Part shown: positions 22,958 to 36,372 of the stretch, piece by piece
Layout of the letters: the number at the start of each line of letters is the position of its first letter
Position numbering within the stretch: the first letter of the stretch is position 1
Source: Ophiura sarsii
Taxonomy: Eukaryota > Echinodermata > Ophiuroidea > Amphilepidida > Ophiuridae
Assembly (NCBI GenBank): GCA_035610835.1
Contig: CM069447.1
Location: 43,249,893 to 43,313,892 of the forward strand
Direction: 5' to 3'
Length of the DNA: 64,000 bases
Notes under the pieces: model-generated
What the model was told of the DNA's origin: nothing
What the model saw: the letters and a program-made list of their open reading frames with translations, nothing else
Database searches by the model: none
Translations under genes and position numbers: made by a program

Positions 22958-25760
22958 GATGCTATCTTCAGTAGACAGCATACATTATACTACAAGAATA
23001 AATGCTTGCTATAAATTTCTAATGAGGGTCAGTAATGGAATTTAATTGTATAGATTGTAACAATACCTGGTAATCATTTGTGTGATGCTATCTTCAGTAG
23101 ATAGCATGTTACTACAATGGTCTATTCACTAAGTCTTGTACATGTATAGTCTGTATATCACCATCATCATCATTTTCCTATATTGTGCAGAAACCTCTTT
23201 GTAGAGTATAGTCACACAAAGTATCCCTGGAACCTAGGAATACAAACATGAGAGTACAGATACAGACCGGGATGATCCCCTATTCTTTACGAAGAAGTCC
23301 GTGACCTTTTAACATGCTCGGGGATTGCTCTTCCGATGCGCGGGACCACCATTTGTATGTGACTTAATGTTTTTCTTAATTACCTGTTACCCCCGTTTTT
23401 GTCATCAACAATCATCTCTTTATTATGCTAGATTTCTAATCCTCTATAATGTCCTTCCTTCTGTGCTTCTGTCTCTACACTATCTCTTTGCAGTTTGTTG
23501 CTTGCTTCCATGTGGTGCACACTGCCCTACCTGTGTATTGTACATACGAGGGGCATTCAATAAATACCCGCAACCATTGTTGTTCTCCACACCTGAGTGA
23601 TTCTGTGAAATCTAAGTGGGTACATTGTAAAGTATGAACCTTAATCTATCATTTAACACAATCTGGATTTACTGAATATTCATAATTACGTAATAGCATT
23701 AGCATAAAATAACCCATATTTGGACACTGAAAAACATGCCACTTTGGCAGGAATTTTGAATTTGCTTGATAGCATGTGTATTGAAATGAGCAGAACTTTG
23801 TTCCGGATTAGTGTGCAAGTCTAACATTTTGCATCAGGAAACCAGAGACCATGTTCAACGAGGTCCTAAATGGAGAGGTTCTGTCAACGACAACTTTTGG
23901 AAATACACTGCATCTTATCTTGGTCAACATTAGTCTTTGACAGTGAGCCCCAAAATGCCGAAAATCCAAAGAAATGAAAATGATAGTTATAGCAAACAAT
24001 TGGGATTTCCTGAAATACCACAGCAAATGCAGGATTCGTTATTGTATAGATGACAGGGTATCAATAAATACATCGAGAATTGTTGAACTTGGAATAAAAA
24101 TCTGCGCATGCGTAGAACGCACGGTGGTCAGAAAGCGCTCATAATGAGTAGAAATGTTAAACAATCACTGCAACCAACGTAAAAGTTACAGATAAGGAAT
24201 TGAATTTAAGAAAACAAGAACTGTGGTGAATTTCAATACATATACAAAGTTCAAAAATGTAAACATCTATTTGAAAATACAATTCAATTTAATGTTATGG
24301 TCAGTATAGTGAATTTACTCAAATTGGGTAAAAAGAGCTTCATTGTATAAACATTTTCTCTGCAGAAAACGGTTTCAGATATTGTGTTTGTAATCTCCCA
24401 TTTAAATCTATGACATGTAACAATGAGGAACAAGAGGTTTAAGACAAATCTTGCGGTTGGATACCTTGACCTTGACTGTTTATTCATTAAAGAATTTATT
24501 TTAAGCTATGACAAAAAGATGACGTTTTAATGTTACATAATAAGTGTTTTTTCTCCATAATTTGCATCTGACAATAAGTAATGTTGAGCACATAGTACTG
24601 GTCTATCACTGTTTCAAACGGCAACTTATTCCATCCATCGGTTCTTGAGATATTTTGAAAAAAGTAACTGTGCATCAAATTGCTTGCAAATATTCTCCGC
24701 CCTGATCAGCTATTTTTCATGCAGTGTCCAGAGAGTATTGATTTTACGCATGTGCCATTACGTAATCCCACAAACGATATTGTTCATTCATGCATGCGAG
24801 GAAAGATAAAGACCCATATTTCAAATTACCCTAATTCTAGTTGGCATACGTCGCGCATGAGTGGAGACAAACAATGGTTGCAGGTATTTATTGAACGCCC
24901 CTCGTATCTGTATAATACATAGGCCAACAGAGCTAGTCCTTGTATTGTACATACATACACTGGGCTAGCTCTATTTCTATTACTTGATAAAGACGAGTAT
25001 CTAGTCGAAACGTTGTTATATCTCTAATTCTCCCACCCTTTTTTCATCCCCCACTTTCAGTTGGGATAAGTTTCACTTTATTATTACATGTTATTTCTTA
25101 TTAGGGAAATGAATAGTGATTGTATTAGAATAGAAAGAACATGAAGATTTTATGTGAATACCATGCTATCTACAGTAGATAGCATGCATTACTACTAAAT
25201 AAAATTAGTTCTAATGGATATAATAGACAACTGTTGTATAACTATAATAGTAGTAACAATTTGTCCGATGCTATCTTCAGTAGATAGCATGTTACTAGAA
25301 TGACTGTTTTTGCTGATGAGGGTAATGACATTGCTATGTTGTAAATATAGAATTGTGATATGGTATCTATCGTCAGTGGATAGCACTGTTACTAGAATAT
25401 TGCGATTTGCCAGTACTGTATTTCTCTTCCTCTGGACAGTGACGTAACTTTACAGGCGCATATTTACGCACATATAAGTATCTTATGTCTTTCTATGCGT
25501 GTGTGTATACACCTGCACCTCGAGTAGGTGTGCATGTTTATGTGCTGCAAGTAGCAAATGACACAGTTATGTCAGTCTCGTGATGGATAAATAGAATATA
25601 AAATGACTGTTTTCGTAATTAGGGTAATCAGTCATTGCCATTATTTGTTGCAAATACAGAAATGTGCTATGCTATCTTCAGTAGATAGCATTGTTACTAG
25701 AATTGAGATTTGTACAGAGTAATGTACAAAATGCCATTTTAAGTCGATAGCATGTTACTA
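22958..25760. repeat. Array of a 23-nt palindrome with ~75-bp degenerate spacers
   Basis: Copies of GATGCTATCTTCAGTAGATA-GCAT at 22958, 23084, 25163, 25267, 25362 (diverged), 25669 and 25741 (half). Most are followed by a GTTACTAGAAT-like block and then AATGAGGGTAATG-like sequence, so the repeat is really a unit of about 95 bp. The mariner-like element at 23545-24906 interrupts the array. Further copies in the other orientation lie at 18091, 20391, 27921, 28137, 28234 and 28921. Confidence 0.8.
23545..24906. mobile_element. Mariner-like element, 1.36 kb, no intact transposase
   Basis: It begins TA-CGAGGGGCATTCAATAAAT and ends with the complementary TATTTATTGAACGCCCCTCG-TA. The arms extend about 50 bp with few mismatches. 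The length is close to a full mariner element, but only short frames with no recognisable DD(34)D motif are visible. It is either decayed or non-autonomous. Confidence 0.82.
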
Positions 25761-25973
25761 TAGTTGAATCGGTTCCAAGTTACTAAAATGGCTGCTATGT
25801 CTAATGAGGGTAATGGACATCACTATCCAAAAAGATACGCTAGATAGTGATGTGCAAGATGCTACAGGGGGACTTGACACCACTTTAAACTAGGCTAGAT
25901 GTAATGCAGATTATCTTAGGATACCCACAGCAGATAGCATCTGTTGTATTGAGTCATTGATAGTGATACCATC

Positions 25974-26212
25974 TATAGTTTATTAAGTTCCAAATTGGCG
26001 AGAAATATTCGTTTTTTAACTCCCCACGTGCAAAAGTAAGCCAATCGTACGTGCATGATTATGGCCAAACGCATGCAGTTTTGGCCATACGCGCGGCACG
26101 CACCACATGTATGATGCACAGTGCGCTTGTTTTCTTCATGTGCGCCCGCGTCCTTCTTTATTCATTCGCTGCTCTAAGGAAGTTTCGCAAATTTGGAACT
26201 GATCAAACTATA
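25974..26212. mobile_element. TA-flanked MITE (TATAGTTNNNTNAGTTCCAAATTGGCGA ends), copy 1
   Basis: The left TATAGTTTATTAAGTTCCAA and right GGAACTGATCAAACTATA are inverted repeats. A closer-matched copy is nested in the piggyBac-like transposon at 51670-51898. Confidence 0.82.
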
Positions 26213-27325
26213 TATAAAGATATTTGTGTGTACAATCATGTAGATGTCAGCAGTTCCGAGTGCCTGTTATTAGACATACATGTATGAGCAAAGTATCGTT
26301 GTTTTTTTAAAGAGAATTTAATGATAAGCATCTCAAACACTTTCAGCAGCTTGGCAGAATACCGTCTCATTTGATAATGATATACAACCAATTTTACGCT
26401 CAGTTTGGGTATGGACAAAAAGAGAGGCTAATTTCAATTGATTGATTTATTGATAACAAATTTCTGGTCTTTCAGCTGCTTGTCACAGCAGCGCCATTTC
26501 AATATCAGAATATGTTTATAAAAACAAAACATAAATAATTTGTTTTTCAAAACAAAAGGTTAAAATAAGAAGGACATTATTCACCGCTTTGATTTTATAA
26601 TTGAATTATTTCAGTTATACCTGCGCGCACACTCGCACAGCTGGGGACAGGAGGAGGACATTTGTTATATTTATTGATTGAAATGTGATTTATTATGCAG
26701 CAATACATGCCACAAGTGTTATTTTATTGGGGAAACTATTCACATACTCTGAAATTATAAATTAAATAAATTGTTTGCCTGTAAGGCCATGAAAAAAGCC
26801 TGTTCTCTATCAGCGGACAGCCTGACTGAGTTCATGTTTTTGAAATGTTTTGAATTTTTTGACACTTTTCAAAACAATTTAAAAACCCAAATTTTCATGA
26901 ACAATTTTAGAGAAAATTCGCAAAAATTTTGCAGAGGTATTAGCTAATTTAGAAATTAAACAATATTAGTCATCCATGTTTTGTCTAAAGAAGATTTACT
27001 ATTAAAGGTAATAATCTCTAATATAAAGGAAAATAATTGTTATTTTTATTTTACATGAATTTCAATTATTTCAGCTCTCATGGAATTTCATCAAACATTG
27101 CTGAAGAAAATGAAAAGCAAATAGATTTTTCTTTTTAGCAATGAGAATCTTTAGAAATGGACTCTTATTAATATTTGTATCCCTGCTCTTTCATGCCCAT
27201 GAAAATCAAGAAATGCCCATGTAATCAAATGTCATAATCATAGCAAGGGCTTTGGCTAAGAACACCAACTCATGAATTTGACACCAAACTTGGTTACAAA
27301 CAAAGGCAACACACACAAATACCAT
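26213..27325. other. Intronic sequence, no feature seen
   Basis: AT-rich; no supported feature. Confidence 0.5.
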
Positions 27326-27605
27326 TCTACGGGCTAACAGACCTCTCAGGTAAGGGAGGCTTCTTCAGGTGTTTTTTTGGATGTGGTTATTTTTCTTATT
27401 GTTGTGAATATTTTTCTGAATTTTCAACAATTTTTAAACGATTTCAGAAAATCTCCAAGTGTTTAAAAATTAAAAAGGGCATTTTATTTTTTCAAATCCT
27501 CCCCCCCCCCCCCCCCCCACACCCAAAAAAGAAATTGTGAAAAAAACCCACAACATTTCTGATATTTGAGAAGAAAAAAATGTCTCAGCCGGGCCTGTAG
27601 AACAG
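27326..27605. mobile_element. TTCTACGGGC-family element with poly-C core
   Basis: The left TTCTACGGGCTAACAGACCT and right GGGCCTGTAGAACAG are inverted. A run of about 20 C lies near 27498-27518. Related to 19496-19687 and 31334-31587. Confidence 0.65.
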
Positions 27606-27699
27606 TTTTTTGTCGCCTTATCATGGATAATATGATTAATATCCTTCATGGAAAAGCAAGAAGCCAGTGTTTACACTTGACAGGTTGTTTCCCTTTGAG

Positions 27700-28945
<1,246 letters not shown>

Positions 28946-29754
28946 CTTAGCTAATCAGTCTCAAACTACATGTAGGGCAAAATTAAAATTCAAACGGTGT
29001 AAAATACATCTAAAAAATTCATTCACTAACGTCAATCTGACCACAGCTTTTTGTCTGAATAGTATGAAAAACAATATAAGGGCTCTAATATATACAAGGT
29101 ACATGTAGAATTATAATGGCCATTGGGGCTGATGCTGTTACTTTATTTCTAGACATACATTGTAAGTATAAAAATAAAGAGGAAGACTGGATTTAAAGAC
29201 AATTATTTAAAATTTAAACCAAATTGGTTGTTATTTTTCAAAACATTGAAGTAGTTATTTTTCATATCTTCTTTCCTATCATTTTACTTTGCAATCATTA
29301 TGCAGAAAAGTAATAAAGACAACATTTGACTTTGCTGTATGACCTTAGACCTCACTGAAATATAGGGTTGCAATTATTTCATCTATGACCCAAGACTGGA
29401 GCAAATAAATCTCTATATGACAGATAAATTCTACATTTGGGTATGTTATAGCGATCTATATAAGATGACCTTTACAAAATGAAGGTCCCAATGTTGAATG
29501 AAACTCTGACCCAAATTTGGTTGCAAACAGCCACATGAACACACAAAAGATCTTTCCTTGGGACGAAAGACAACCATTTCCCCCTCTTTTCAAAATTAGG
29601 AGCAAGCAGTGGGGAGCAGGGTTGGTGTTTTGGGGTAGGAGTTCTTTGGGTCCAAATTAATTAAAGCACAAACCCTATTGGTTCAAAATGTGCCATTATT
29701 ACATTTTTATATATAAACACATTTTGCGCTAAGAGTATTTTAGCTCTCCCAATT
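28946..29754. other. Intronic sequence, no feature seen
   Basis: AT-rich; no supported feature. Confidence 0.5.
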
Positions 29755-30005
29755 TAACACTTTCCATGTGGCAGGCGTCTGCAGACGACATTGCAAAATT
29801 TCACAAAACTGTTTCAAAAATGTCAAAATTATTGAATTTGATTACCATATTTGGAATCACCATGATAAATGTACATGTATTTAAATGAGTACAACTATGC
29901 CTAGTATTTGATCAGTAATCCTTGAGAAAGTCCTCGAAAATATGGAAAGGTTTCTGAAAGATTTGTTTATATATGGTAAAACTAACACCCACGTGGAAAG
30001 TGTTA
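29755..30005. mobile_element. TA-flanked MITE (ACACTTTCCACG ends), copy 1
   Basis: TA-ACACTTTCCATGTGGCAGG on the left and CCACGTGGAAAGTGT-TA on the right. Other copies lie at 41086-41308 and 44619-44826. All share the internal blocks GTCTGCAGACGACATT or GGAATCACCATGA in part. Tc1/mariner-like. Confidence 0.85.
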
Positions 30006-30727
30006 CGTATCTTAAAGCTGGAAGGGCCCAATAAACATTTCTTAAAGCCAATTTTCACACAGAAACTAACCTTTGGCGAAGGACAACCAAACACCATTTT
30101 ATTTTTTAACCCAAGTCTGGCCTAGATGTGCTTTTTGACATGATGCGTCACATATATAATAACACAAGCCTGAAGTCAGGTGAGAGGCACCTACCTACAA
30201 TATTAAACATTACATGACCTTTCCATCATCATCATACAACACACAAGGTGGTTTGTATACTGTCCATAAACAGTGAAATCTCCACGGTGAATATTCCACC
30301 GTCAACATTATATACATAATACATCCAAACTCACTCCTCGCATACAGAAGCCTCTATCTAACAAACTACACAGTGTTGAATTGCCTCCAACCATATAATT
30401 CTGTGCAAGAAAGGTCTCCCTGGTTGAAATGGTTATTATAAATCATTAAAGGTGCATGTTCCCAATTTCTAAATCCCTCCAGTCACGTCACATCAAAAAG
30501 GACATGTTGTCGTCAAACACAGTTTTCAGATAGAGGCCAATATACATGTATTTAGAGAAATATAAAGAAGACCGCTGATCCATTACTACTAGTACTACTA
30601 AATTTGAACTATTTCTCGAACTTTACACACCCAAACTTGTTCCATTTTTACATCCACAAGTCTTTCACCAAATATTCATGCTACATCTGAGAATACACCT
30701 CCATAATAAATAAAAGCCTTAAAGCCT
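30006..30727. other. Intronic sequence, no feature seen
   Basis: No supported feature apart from a GTCACGTCACATCAAAAAGG block near 30480 that resembles the end of the next element. Confidence 0.5.
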
Positions 30728-30986
30728 ATATGTGACCCGTCGCATCAAAATGGACATGTTGGAGGCCCGATTCAAATCTGAGTTATTGGTATGACTTGAA
30801 AGAGCACATTTTAAGCTTTGAAATGACACCATGTTGAAGGCAATCAGACTTTGTAATCACACGACAGGATTTGAAGAAGCATATTTTTTTCTCTTATTTT
30901 CTTTATATTTTACCAAAAATATTCGCCTCTATCTCAAAACGGTGTTTGCCGACAACATGTCCACTTTGACGCGACTGGTCACATAT
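30728..30986. mobile_element. Inverted-repeat MITE (ATATGTGACC ends)
   Basis: The left ATATGTGACCCGTCGCATCA and right GACGCGACTGGTCACATAT are imperfect inverted repeats extending through GGACATGTTG/CAACATGTCC. 259 bp, non-coding. Confidence 0.8.
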
Positions 30987-31333
30987 GGCCTATACTTTGC
31001 TATTAAATTGGTTCTGTTCTCCAATTTACACACCCCTAATCTTTAGCCTTATTGCCTTATTGATCAGTCTCTTCATTACGGTGAATTGAACAAACGCCCA
31101 ACAACCCCAAATTATTGACGTTTTTAACTTAAATTTGATGGACATGTACTGTAAAAGCTGACATTTTTGCGCTTTTTGCGCAAAATATTTTTCCGCGCAA
31201 ATTATAACATGCGAAAAATATTGTTTTCAACATTCATGCAGTGCATCCAGAAGGTCGCCCGCAAAACAAACAAAAAATGCGCGAAATATCTATGTTATCA
31301 AAATGTTGGCTTTAACAATACCTCTTTTATTAG

Positions 31334-31587
31334 GCGTCAGAACGGTCAGCACTCTCCCCAAACCAACCCATTTCCAAATTTTTTAACAACAAAAAGAAAT
31401 ACAATTTTACAATTTTTTCTGAATTTTTAAAACAATTTGTTACCATTTTGTGTTTTTTTTTGGGGGGGGGGGGGGGGCAGTGGGGAGGAAATCCAACTTT
31501 TGTTGAAAATTCACCAAAATATTCATGAAAATCCTTCAGACCAACCGACGACACTACTTGAGTGAGAGGTCCGTTTGCCCATAGAAC
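31334..31587. mobile_element. TTCTATGGGC-family element with poly-G core
   Basis: The right end GAGAGGTCCGTTTGCCCATA-GAACAG matches the family; the left end (GGCGTCAGAACGGTCAG) is diverged. A run of about 18 G lies near 31458-31477. Confidence 0.55.
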
Positions 31588-32154
31588 AGCCCCCTGTCAC
31601 ACGAACCAACAATAAAACATCAAGTTTTGCACTTTGAGCATTCTGTTGTTATTATTCATTTTGTTACGAATCCAAAATAAGCTGATGATTATCTACACAA
31701 TGCCAGACAATGCATGACATTCAGTCAAGGAAGGTCATTATTCAATCTTTGTGTATACTGTACATGTACAAATACATTTCTCCATGGTTACCAGTACATG
31801 TTAACTCCGTGGATCTACAAAACTATCCCTTTTTACTTAAATCATGTGTGATTGGTTCATTTCGTAATACAATCATTTGAGTAACCAATCAAAACAGAGC
31901 GTCTAAATTTTGAATTTCCAACAGTGTCTCTGATTGGCTCAATAAATAACAGGTCACTCTTTTTAAATCCTGGTGCCTAGGTTACATGTTAATGTATACA
32001 ACGTCAGATGTTCTGCTTTATTTTTGCGTAGCAAAAACTGCTACACACTTTTTGACTTGTGTAGCAATTCCTAAATTGTGTGTCGCAGTTTTTATAGGCA
32101 ATAAAATAGCACACATAAATATTATTTTTACTAAATTATAACAAGGAGTTAGTA
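31588..32154. other. Intronic sequence, no feature seen
   Basis: CTCTGATTGGCT/CCAATCA dispersed repeat near 31856-31975 (shared with 10.8 kb). A GTGTAGCA-rich palindromic patch lies near 32030-32095. Confidence 0.5.
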
Positions 32155-32158
32155 ATAA

Positions 32159-32428
32159 CCCTAACCCACCCGGTGGATTTTCCAACAACATTTTTTTCAA
32201 GCGAAAAAAGCACACACAACAAGAGGTGCCACGCCCCGGGGTTTGAACCCACGACCTCTCGGTTGGCGGGCGGACACTCTACCAACTGCGCCACGGGGGA
32301 AGCTGTGCTGGGCGAGTGTATTCGCCCAGCTATATAGCTTACAGCCATTATTTCAGACAAAAACCTCAGCGCCAGGTGGAACCAGGATGCTGGGAAATGG
32401 GATTTCATGGGATCTGGGGCTGTAAGGG
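32159..32428 (-). mobile_element. tRNA-bearing CCCTAACCC element, copy 1
   Basis: ATAA (32155-32158), then CCCTAACCCACCCGG; the right end is GGGGCTGTAAGGG followed by TTAA (32429-32432). The minus strand at about 32228-32301 has A box TGGCGCAGTTGGTAGAG and B box GTGGGTTCAAACCCC. The acceptor stem does not pair, so this is tRNA-derived. The minus open frame (VAQLVECPPANREVVGSNPG) is the familiar translation of a tRNA-like sequence and not a protein. Confidence 0.85.
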
Positions 32429-32554
32429 TTAATCAGGGTAAAATTAGAGAAAAAAAGTGAAAATTAAAAAGAAGAAAAAAAATCGTTCAATAATCAGGGT
32501 AAAATTAGAGAAAAAAAGTGAAAATTAAAAAGAAGAAAATAAATCGTTCAATAA
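32429..32554 (+). repeat. Two-copy direct repeat between the tRNA-bearing elements
   Basis: The AATCAGGGTAAAATTAGAGA...ATCGTTCAATA unit of about 63 bp occurs twice in a row. It appears to be part of the duplication that produced the two flanking element copies. Confidence 0.85.
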
Positions 32555-32824
32555 CCCTAACCCACCCGGTGGATTTTCCAACAACATTTTTTTCAAGCGA
32601 AAAAAGCACACACAACAAGAGGTGCCACGCCCCGGGGTTTGAACCCACGACCTCTCGGTTGGCGGGCGGACACTCTACCAACTGCGCCACGGGGGAAGCT
32701 GTGCTGGGCGAGTGTATTCGCCCAGCTATATAGCTTACAGCCATTATTTCAGACAAAAACCTCAGCGCCAGGTGGAACCAGGATGCTGGGAAATGGGATT
32801 TCATGGGATCTGGGGCTGTAAGGG
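32555..32824 (-). mobile_element. tRNA-bearing CCCTAACCC element, copy 2
   Basis: By eye identical to the copy at 32159-32428, 396 bp further on. ATAA on the left and TTAA (32825-32828) on the right. The tRNA-like part is at about 32624-32697 on the minus strand. Confidence 0.87.
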
Positions 32825-33113
32825 TTAATAACTCCATGATTGAGTTATAATTAACTGAATATCTCCAACAGGTAGGTACAATACGTGTACATTATACGCA
32901 TTTTACTTGAAGGTATTTCTCAATTAAAGTGAGAACTTGGACATTTTTCGTACTTCTTAGTCAAAATACTGCATCGCAAAATATGCGTTACAGTTGCGTC
33001 GCAAACAGTGCTGTTTTGTGTAGCATTTTGCGATGCGATACATGTTATGTCGGACATGTATACAATTTAATCCAGAAGTTCTGCTTGATAGTGAATCAAA
33101 ATGTCATATTAGG

Positions 33114-33396
33114 CTAAATTAAAAAAATAATTTGTCTCAAAGAGTCCCGCGCGCGTTAGTTTATTTAATGCGCATTAGAAAAACGAAAATCTTATTATTA
33201 TTATTTTCCCACAAAAAACACACACAAAATCCCAAGATTTCATTGATCACAACATTTTAAATACAAAAAGTCACTTTTACAAGGATTTCAATATTTTATA
33301 TTTAAAAAAAATAAAAAACTTTAAAAAAAACCTCATTCCGCATTAGCTTTTGAAAAACTGAAGAGCTTTGAGACAAAAGATTTTTTTAATTTAACC
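33114..33396. mobile_element. Inverted-repeat MITE flanked by a 22-bp direct repeat
   Basis: The left CTAAATTAAAAAAATAATTT-GTCTCAAAG and right CTTTGAGACAAAAGATTTTT-TTAATTTAA are inverted. The outside sequence ATACAATTTAATCCAGAAGT occurs on both sides (33059 and 33401), separated from the ends by a few tens of bases or less. Confidence 0.75.
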
Positions 33397-33575
33397 TTAC
33401 ATACAATTTAATCCAGAAGTTTTTCAGAGCGATTCCATTTGTCAACATGACCTCAATGTGTGTTTACAGTGTAGGTCATGATGCTGTCAAACCTTTGTCA
33501 TTCACCAGACAGTGGTTAATAAACTGGAAAAGGGGGAGGAAATGCTCTGATTAAAATAGGGGAAAAACAGGAACT

Positions 33576-33850
33576 ACAATTCCGGAAATAACTGTTGAAC
33601 CACTTTGAGGACTTCGTTGAAATCAACCCCCCAGTCCCCCCATTCAATGTTGTTCGGAACCGTTTCATCACCACGGTCGTTGGGACCCTCAACATTGATT
33701 GGTGGGGGCGGGGGAGGGATATCACTTAGTAGATAGCTCAAGCTCTCCACACAAGATTGTTGCAAAATCAACGCTTGAAAATAGTCCCTTAAAGTGGGAT
33801 ATTAGCAAAGAAATGGACCGTGTGGTCCAACACCAATTTTCCTGAATTGT
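33576..33850 (-). pseudogene. 275-bp exact duplicate with coding-like minus frame, copy 1
   Basis: Identical by eye to 36098-36372, offset 2522 bp. The minus frame encodes about 65 residues including a run of six prolines and then NNIEWGDWGVDF. A stop follows FPEL in this copy. The composition looks like protein (acidic, non-repetitive outside the prolines), but I do not recognise the family; IEWGDWG only loosely recalls the IDWG motifs of CDK5RAP3-type proteins. It could be a captured exon fragment or chance. Confidence 0.45.
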
Positions 33851-34921
33851 CTGAATGAAATCCAAAAAAAATCATCTGATTTTACATTTTTAGCCACAAC
33901 TTTTTTATTTGTAAGTCTTTTTTGATCAAATTTTCAGTAAATAGTGATGCTATGAATCTCCTGATATACCATCATCAAGAGGTGTCTACCGTACTGAATT
34001 AGGGACTGGTCATATTAAATACCTAAACCTGCATATTTGCTCCTATTATTCAAGGAAGCCTGACTTATTTATTTTAAAACAGCATCTGATACCCCGATAA
34101 ACACGAGAACATTATAAAATATGATTTAAATACAACTTTGACGGTTCGTGCGTGGCGCTCGACCCAATCCCATGCGTATCCCTTGGTTACAGCTTGCGCT
34201 ACGCGTTTGCATAAACTTCGAGCATAGCACTCGACTTTGTTACCAAGAAATAACATGAACAATTAGATGGTAACTAACATTGCGGTTCATTACATATCAA
34301 TACAGGCCAGATATGAATAGGTTCAGTCATTACATTCATCGTTCGTGTACAGATCATGATTAACAATATATACGTCTCGCGCGCAGCGCTCCACACGCCA
34401 CGCGCACAGCGATCGACACTCTTCGTGCACATAGCGCACGACATTGCTCGCGTAGCATACCGCGGCAATCATTTATTACAGAATTATTACATTTATAACA
34501 TTATAATAACAAGGCCAAAGCTAAAGACAGAGAATTATATTAAATAGCATCGTCCACAGTGGTATAAACATTACATTGTAGGTAATTCGCCGAACCCTGT
34601 CTTTGGAATTCTAATGACGCGGTGATGGACAATCGTTACATGGTTGTCCGTATTGAATTGCACGCGTGTACACGATTGTCCGTCTAAATTAAATAGATAA
34701 TAGGAGTTAGTTCTATTATTTATCGGGGACAATCGACCGATGTGCATGCTTTTCAATGGATGGACAAACGCTACGGTTGTCCATACTCTGATAGTACGAG
34801 GGCATGGTTCTGAATAAAAAGACGCTATCAGGCGTTACTATGAAAGGTGTATTGTGAATCAGTGCTAATTTCTAAAGCCGAAGATAATATGACTCTTGAT
34901 TTGGCTTGATATTGCATAGAT
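33851..34921. other. Intronic sequence, no feature seen
   Basis: CGCGC-rich patches at 34140-34220 and 34375-34460 (GCGCTCGAC, GCGCAGCGC, CACACGCCACGCGC) stand out in composition. A GGACAATCG motif recurs several times at 34627-34790. No gene seen. Confidence 0.5.
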
Positions 34922-35007
34922 GGGCGATTAGCTCAATTGGTTAGCGCGTTGGCCTATTCATACTTACGGGGCAGAGACACGGGTTCAAATCCTCATGGTG
35001 GGAGCCA
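34922..35007 (+). repeat. tRNA-like sequence (SINE head or tRNA pseudogene)
   Basis: GGGCGATTAGCTCAATTGGT is followed by TAGCG, with a B box GGGTTCAAATCC at about 34981. The A-to-B spacing is longer than in a typical tRNA and the 3' end does not pair with the 5' acceptor. Either a tRNA-derived SINE or an intron-like variant; not called as functional. Confidence 0.6.
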
Positions 35008-35540
35008 TTGGTGTTTTTAATAATGTATTAATATAAAATTTTCGTTATTCGCGTGGCTCATTAACTTGTTTATTTTATTCATCTGTTTGTCACATATTGT
35101 TTTTGTTTTTTCTCTCTTTTGGTTTTTGTTCTTCTTTATTTTTGAACTTTTTTCGGTGGTTGTTGTTTGTCTTTCTTTCTCTTTGTCTACCACATGTAAA
35201 ATGACCAGTCCGTCACAATGCATTTCGTACTTTTAATGCATTTATTAAACACGGAAGATAAATAATAACCGTCACGTTAAGTAAATGCAAAGAAAATACA
35301 ATCATTCCATGACTTCAATGGCAAATACAACGCTACAATAATTGACACAATAGTTATTACTTTATAGCGTCTATAATGCGGTTGTGACCGGTCCCTTATC
35401 AAAAAAGAAACGCATTGCGATAACAAAAAGGATTTTAATTGATTGTTGCATAATAAACTACTGTCATATAATTAGTTTAAATAATAAATTTCACCCGTTG
35501 CACCCTATGTAAGACTACGTGGAACACTCGCGCATTCCAT
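35008..35540. other. Intronic sequence, no feature seen
   Basis: T-rich; a diverged partial unit of the next repeat (ATGACCAGTCCGTCACAATG) lies near 35200. Confidence 0.5.
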
Positions 35541-36090
35541 GGGCCATAATCACGCATGAAATGACCAGTCCCTAACAATGTACATGTCGTATTTACTTTA
35601 TCTTTACCATATATAATAAGTATATACATATCTTGCCACTCTCCAAATTAGAAGATTATGCAATGTATAGAAGACGAGGTATTCCCTATAGACAGTTGTC
35701 ATATTGAGTGATTTACCATACAAACGGGCCATAATCACGCATAAAATGACCAGTCCCTAACAATGTAAATGTCGTATTTACTTTATCTTTACCGTATATA
35801 ACAATTATATACATATCTTGCCACTCTCCAAATTAGAAGATTATGCAATGTATAGAAGACGAGTTATTCCCTATAGACAGTTGTCATATTGAGTGATTTA
35901 CCATACAAACGGGCCATAATCATGCATACAATGACCAGTCCCTAACAATGTAAATGTCGTATTTACTTTATCTTTACCGTATATAACAATAATATACATA
36001 TCTTGCCACTCTCCAAATTAGAAGGTTATGCAATGTATAGAACACGAGTTATTTCCTATAGACAGTTGTCATATTGAGCATTTACCAATA
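35541..36090 (+). repeat. 185-bp tandem repeat, 3 copies
   Basis: Units start GGGCCATAATCACGCAT at 35541, 35726 and 35911 and are about 95% alike by eye. Each contains ATGACCAGTCCCTAACAATG and CTTGCCACTCTCCAAATTAG. Confidence 0.95.
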
Positions 36091-36097
36091 GCCTCAG

Positions 36098-36372
36098 ACA
36101 ATTCCGGAAATAACTGTTGAACCACTTTGAGGACTTCGTTGAAATCAACCCCCCAGTCCCCCCATTCAATGTTGTTCGGAACCGTTTCATCACCACGGTC
36201 GTTGGGACCCTCAACATTGATTGGTGGGGGCGGGGGAGGGATATCACTTAGTAGATAGCTCAAGCTCTCCACACAAGATTGTTGCAAAATCAACGCTTGA
36301 AAATAGTCCCTTAAAGTGGGATATTAGCAAAGAAATGGACCGTGTGGTCCAACACCAATTTTCCTGAATTGT
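36098..36372 (-). pseudogene. 275-bp exact duplicate with coding-like minus frame, copy 2
   Basis: Same sequence as 33576-33850. Here the minus frame runs on a few residues (SEAIGKCSI) before a stop. It ends 4 bp before the TTAA of the 6.56-kb element, so the duplication and the insertion may be linked. Confidence 0.45.

Noticed and set aside
24984..25020. Hammerhead-like motif (TTGATAAAGACGAGTATC then TAGTCGAAACG)
   Set aside because: A short GAC/GTC stem followed by GAAAC resembles the ribozyme core seen in Penelope-like elements, but the CTGATGA box is not matched and no cleavage-site stem is apparent.
22958..25760. CRISPR-like spacing of palindromic repeats
   Set aside because: The genome is eukaryotic, the spacers are themselves similar to each other and spacing is irregular; no cas genes.
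32136..32837. Minus frames containing VAQLVECPPANREVVGSNPG
   Set aside because: This is the typical translation of a tRNA-like sequence inside the repeated elements; no gene.
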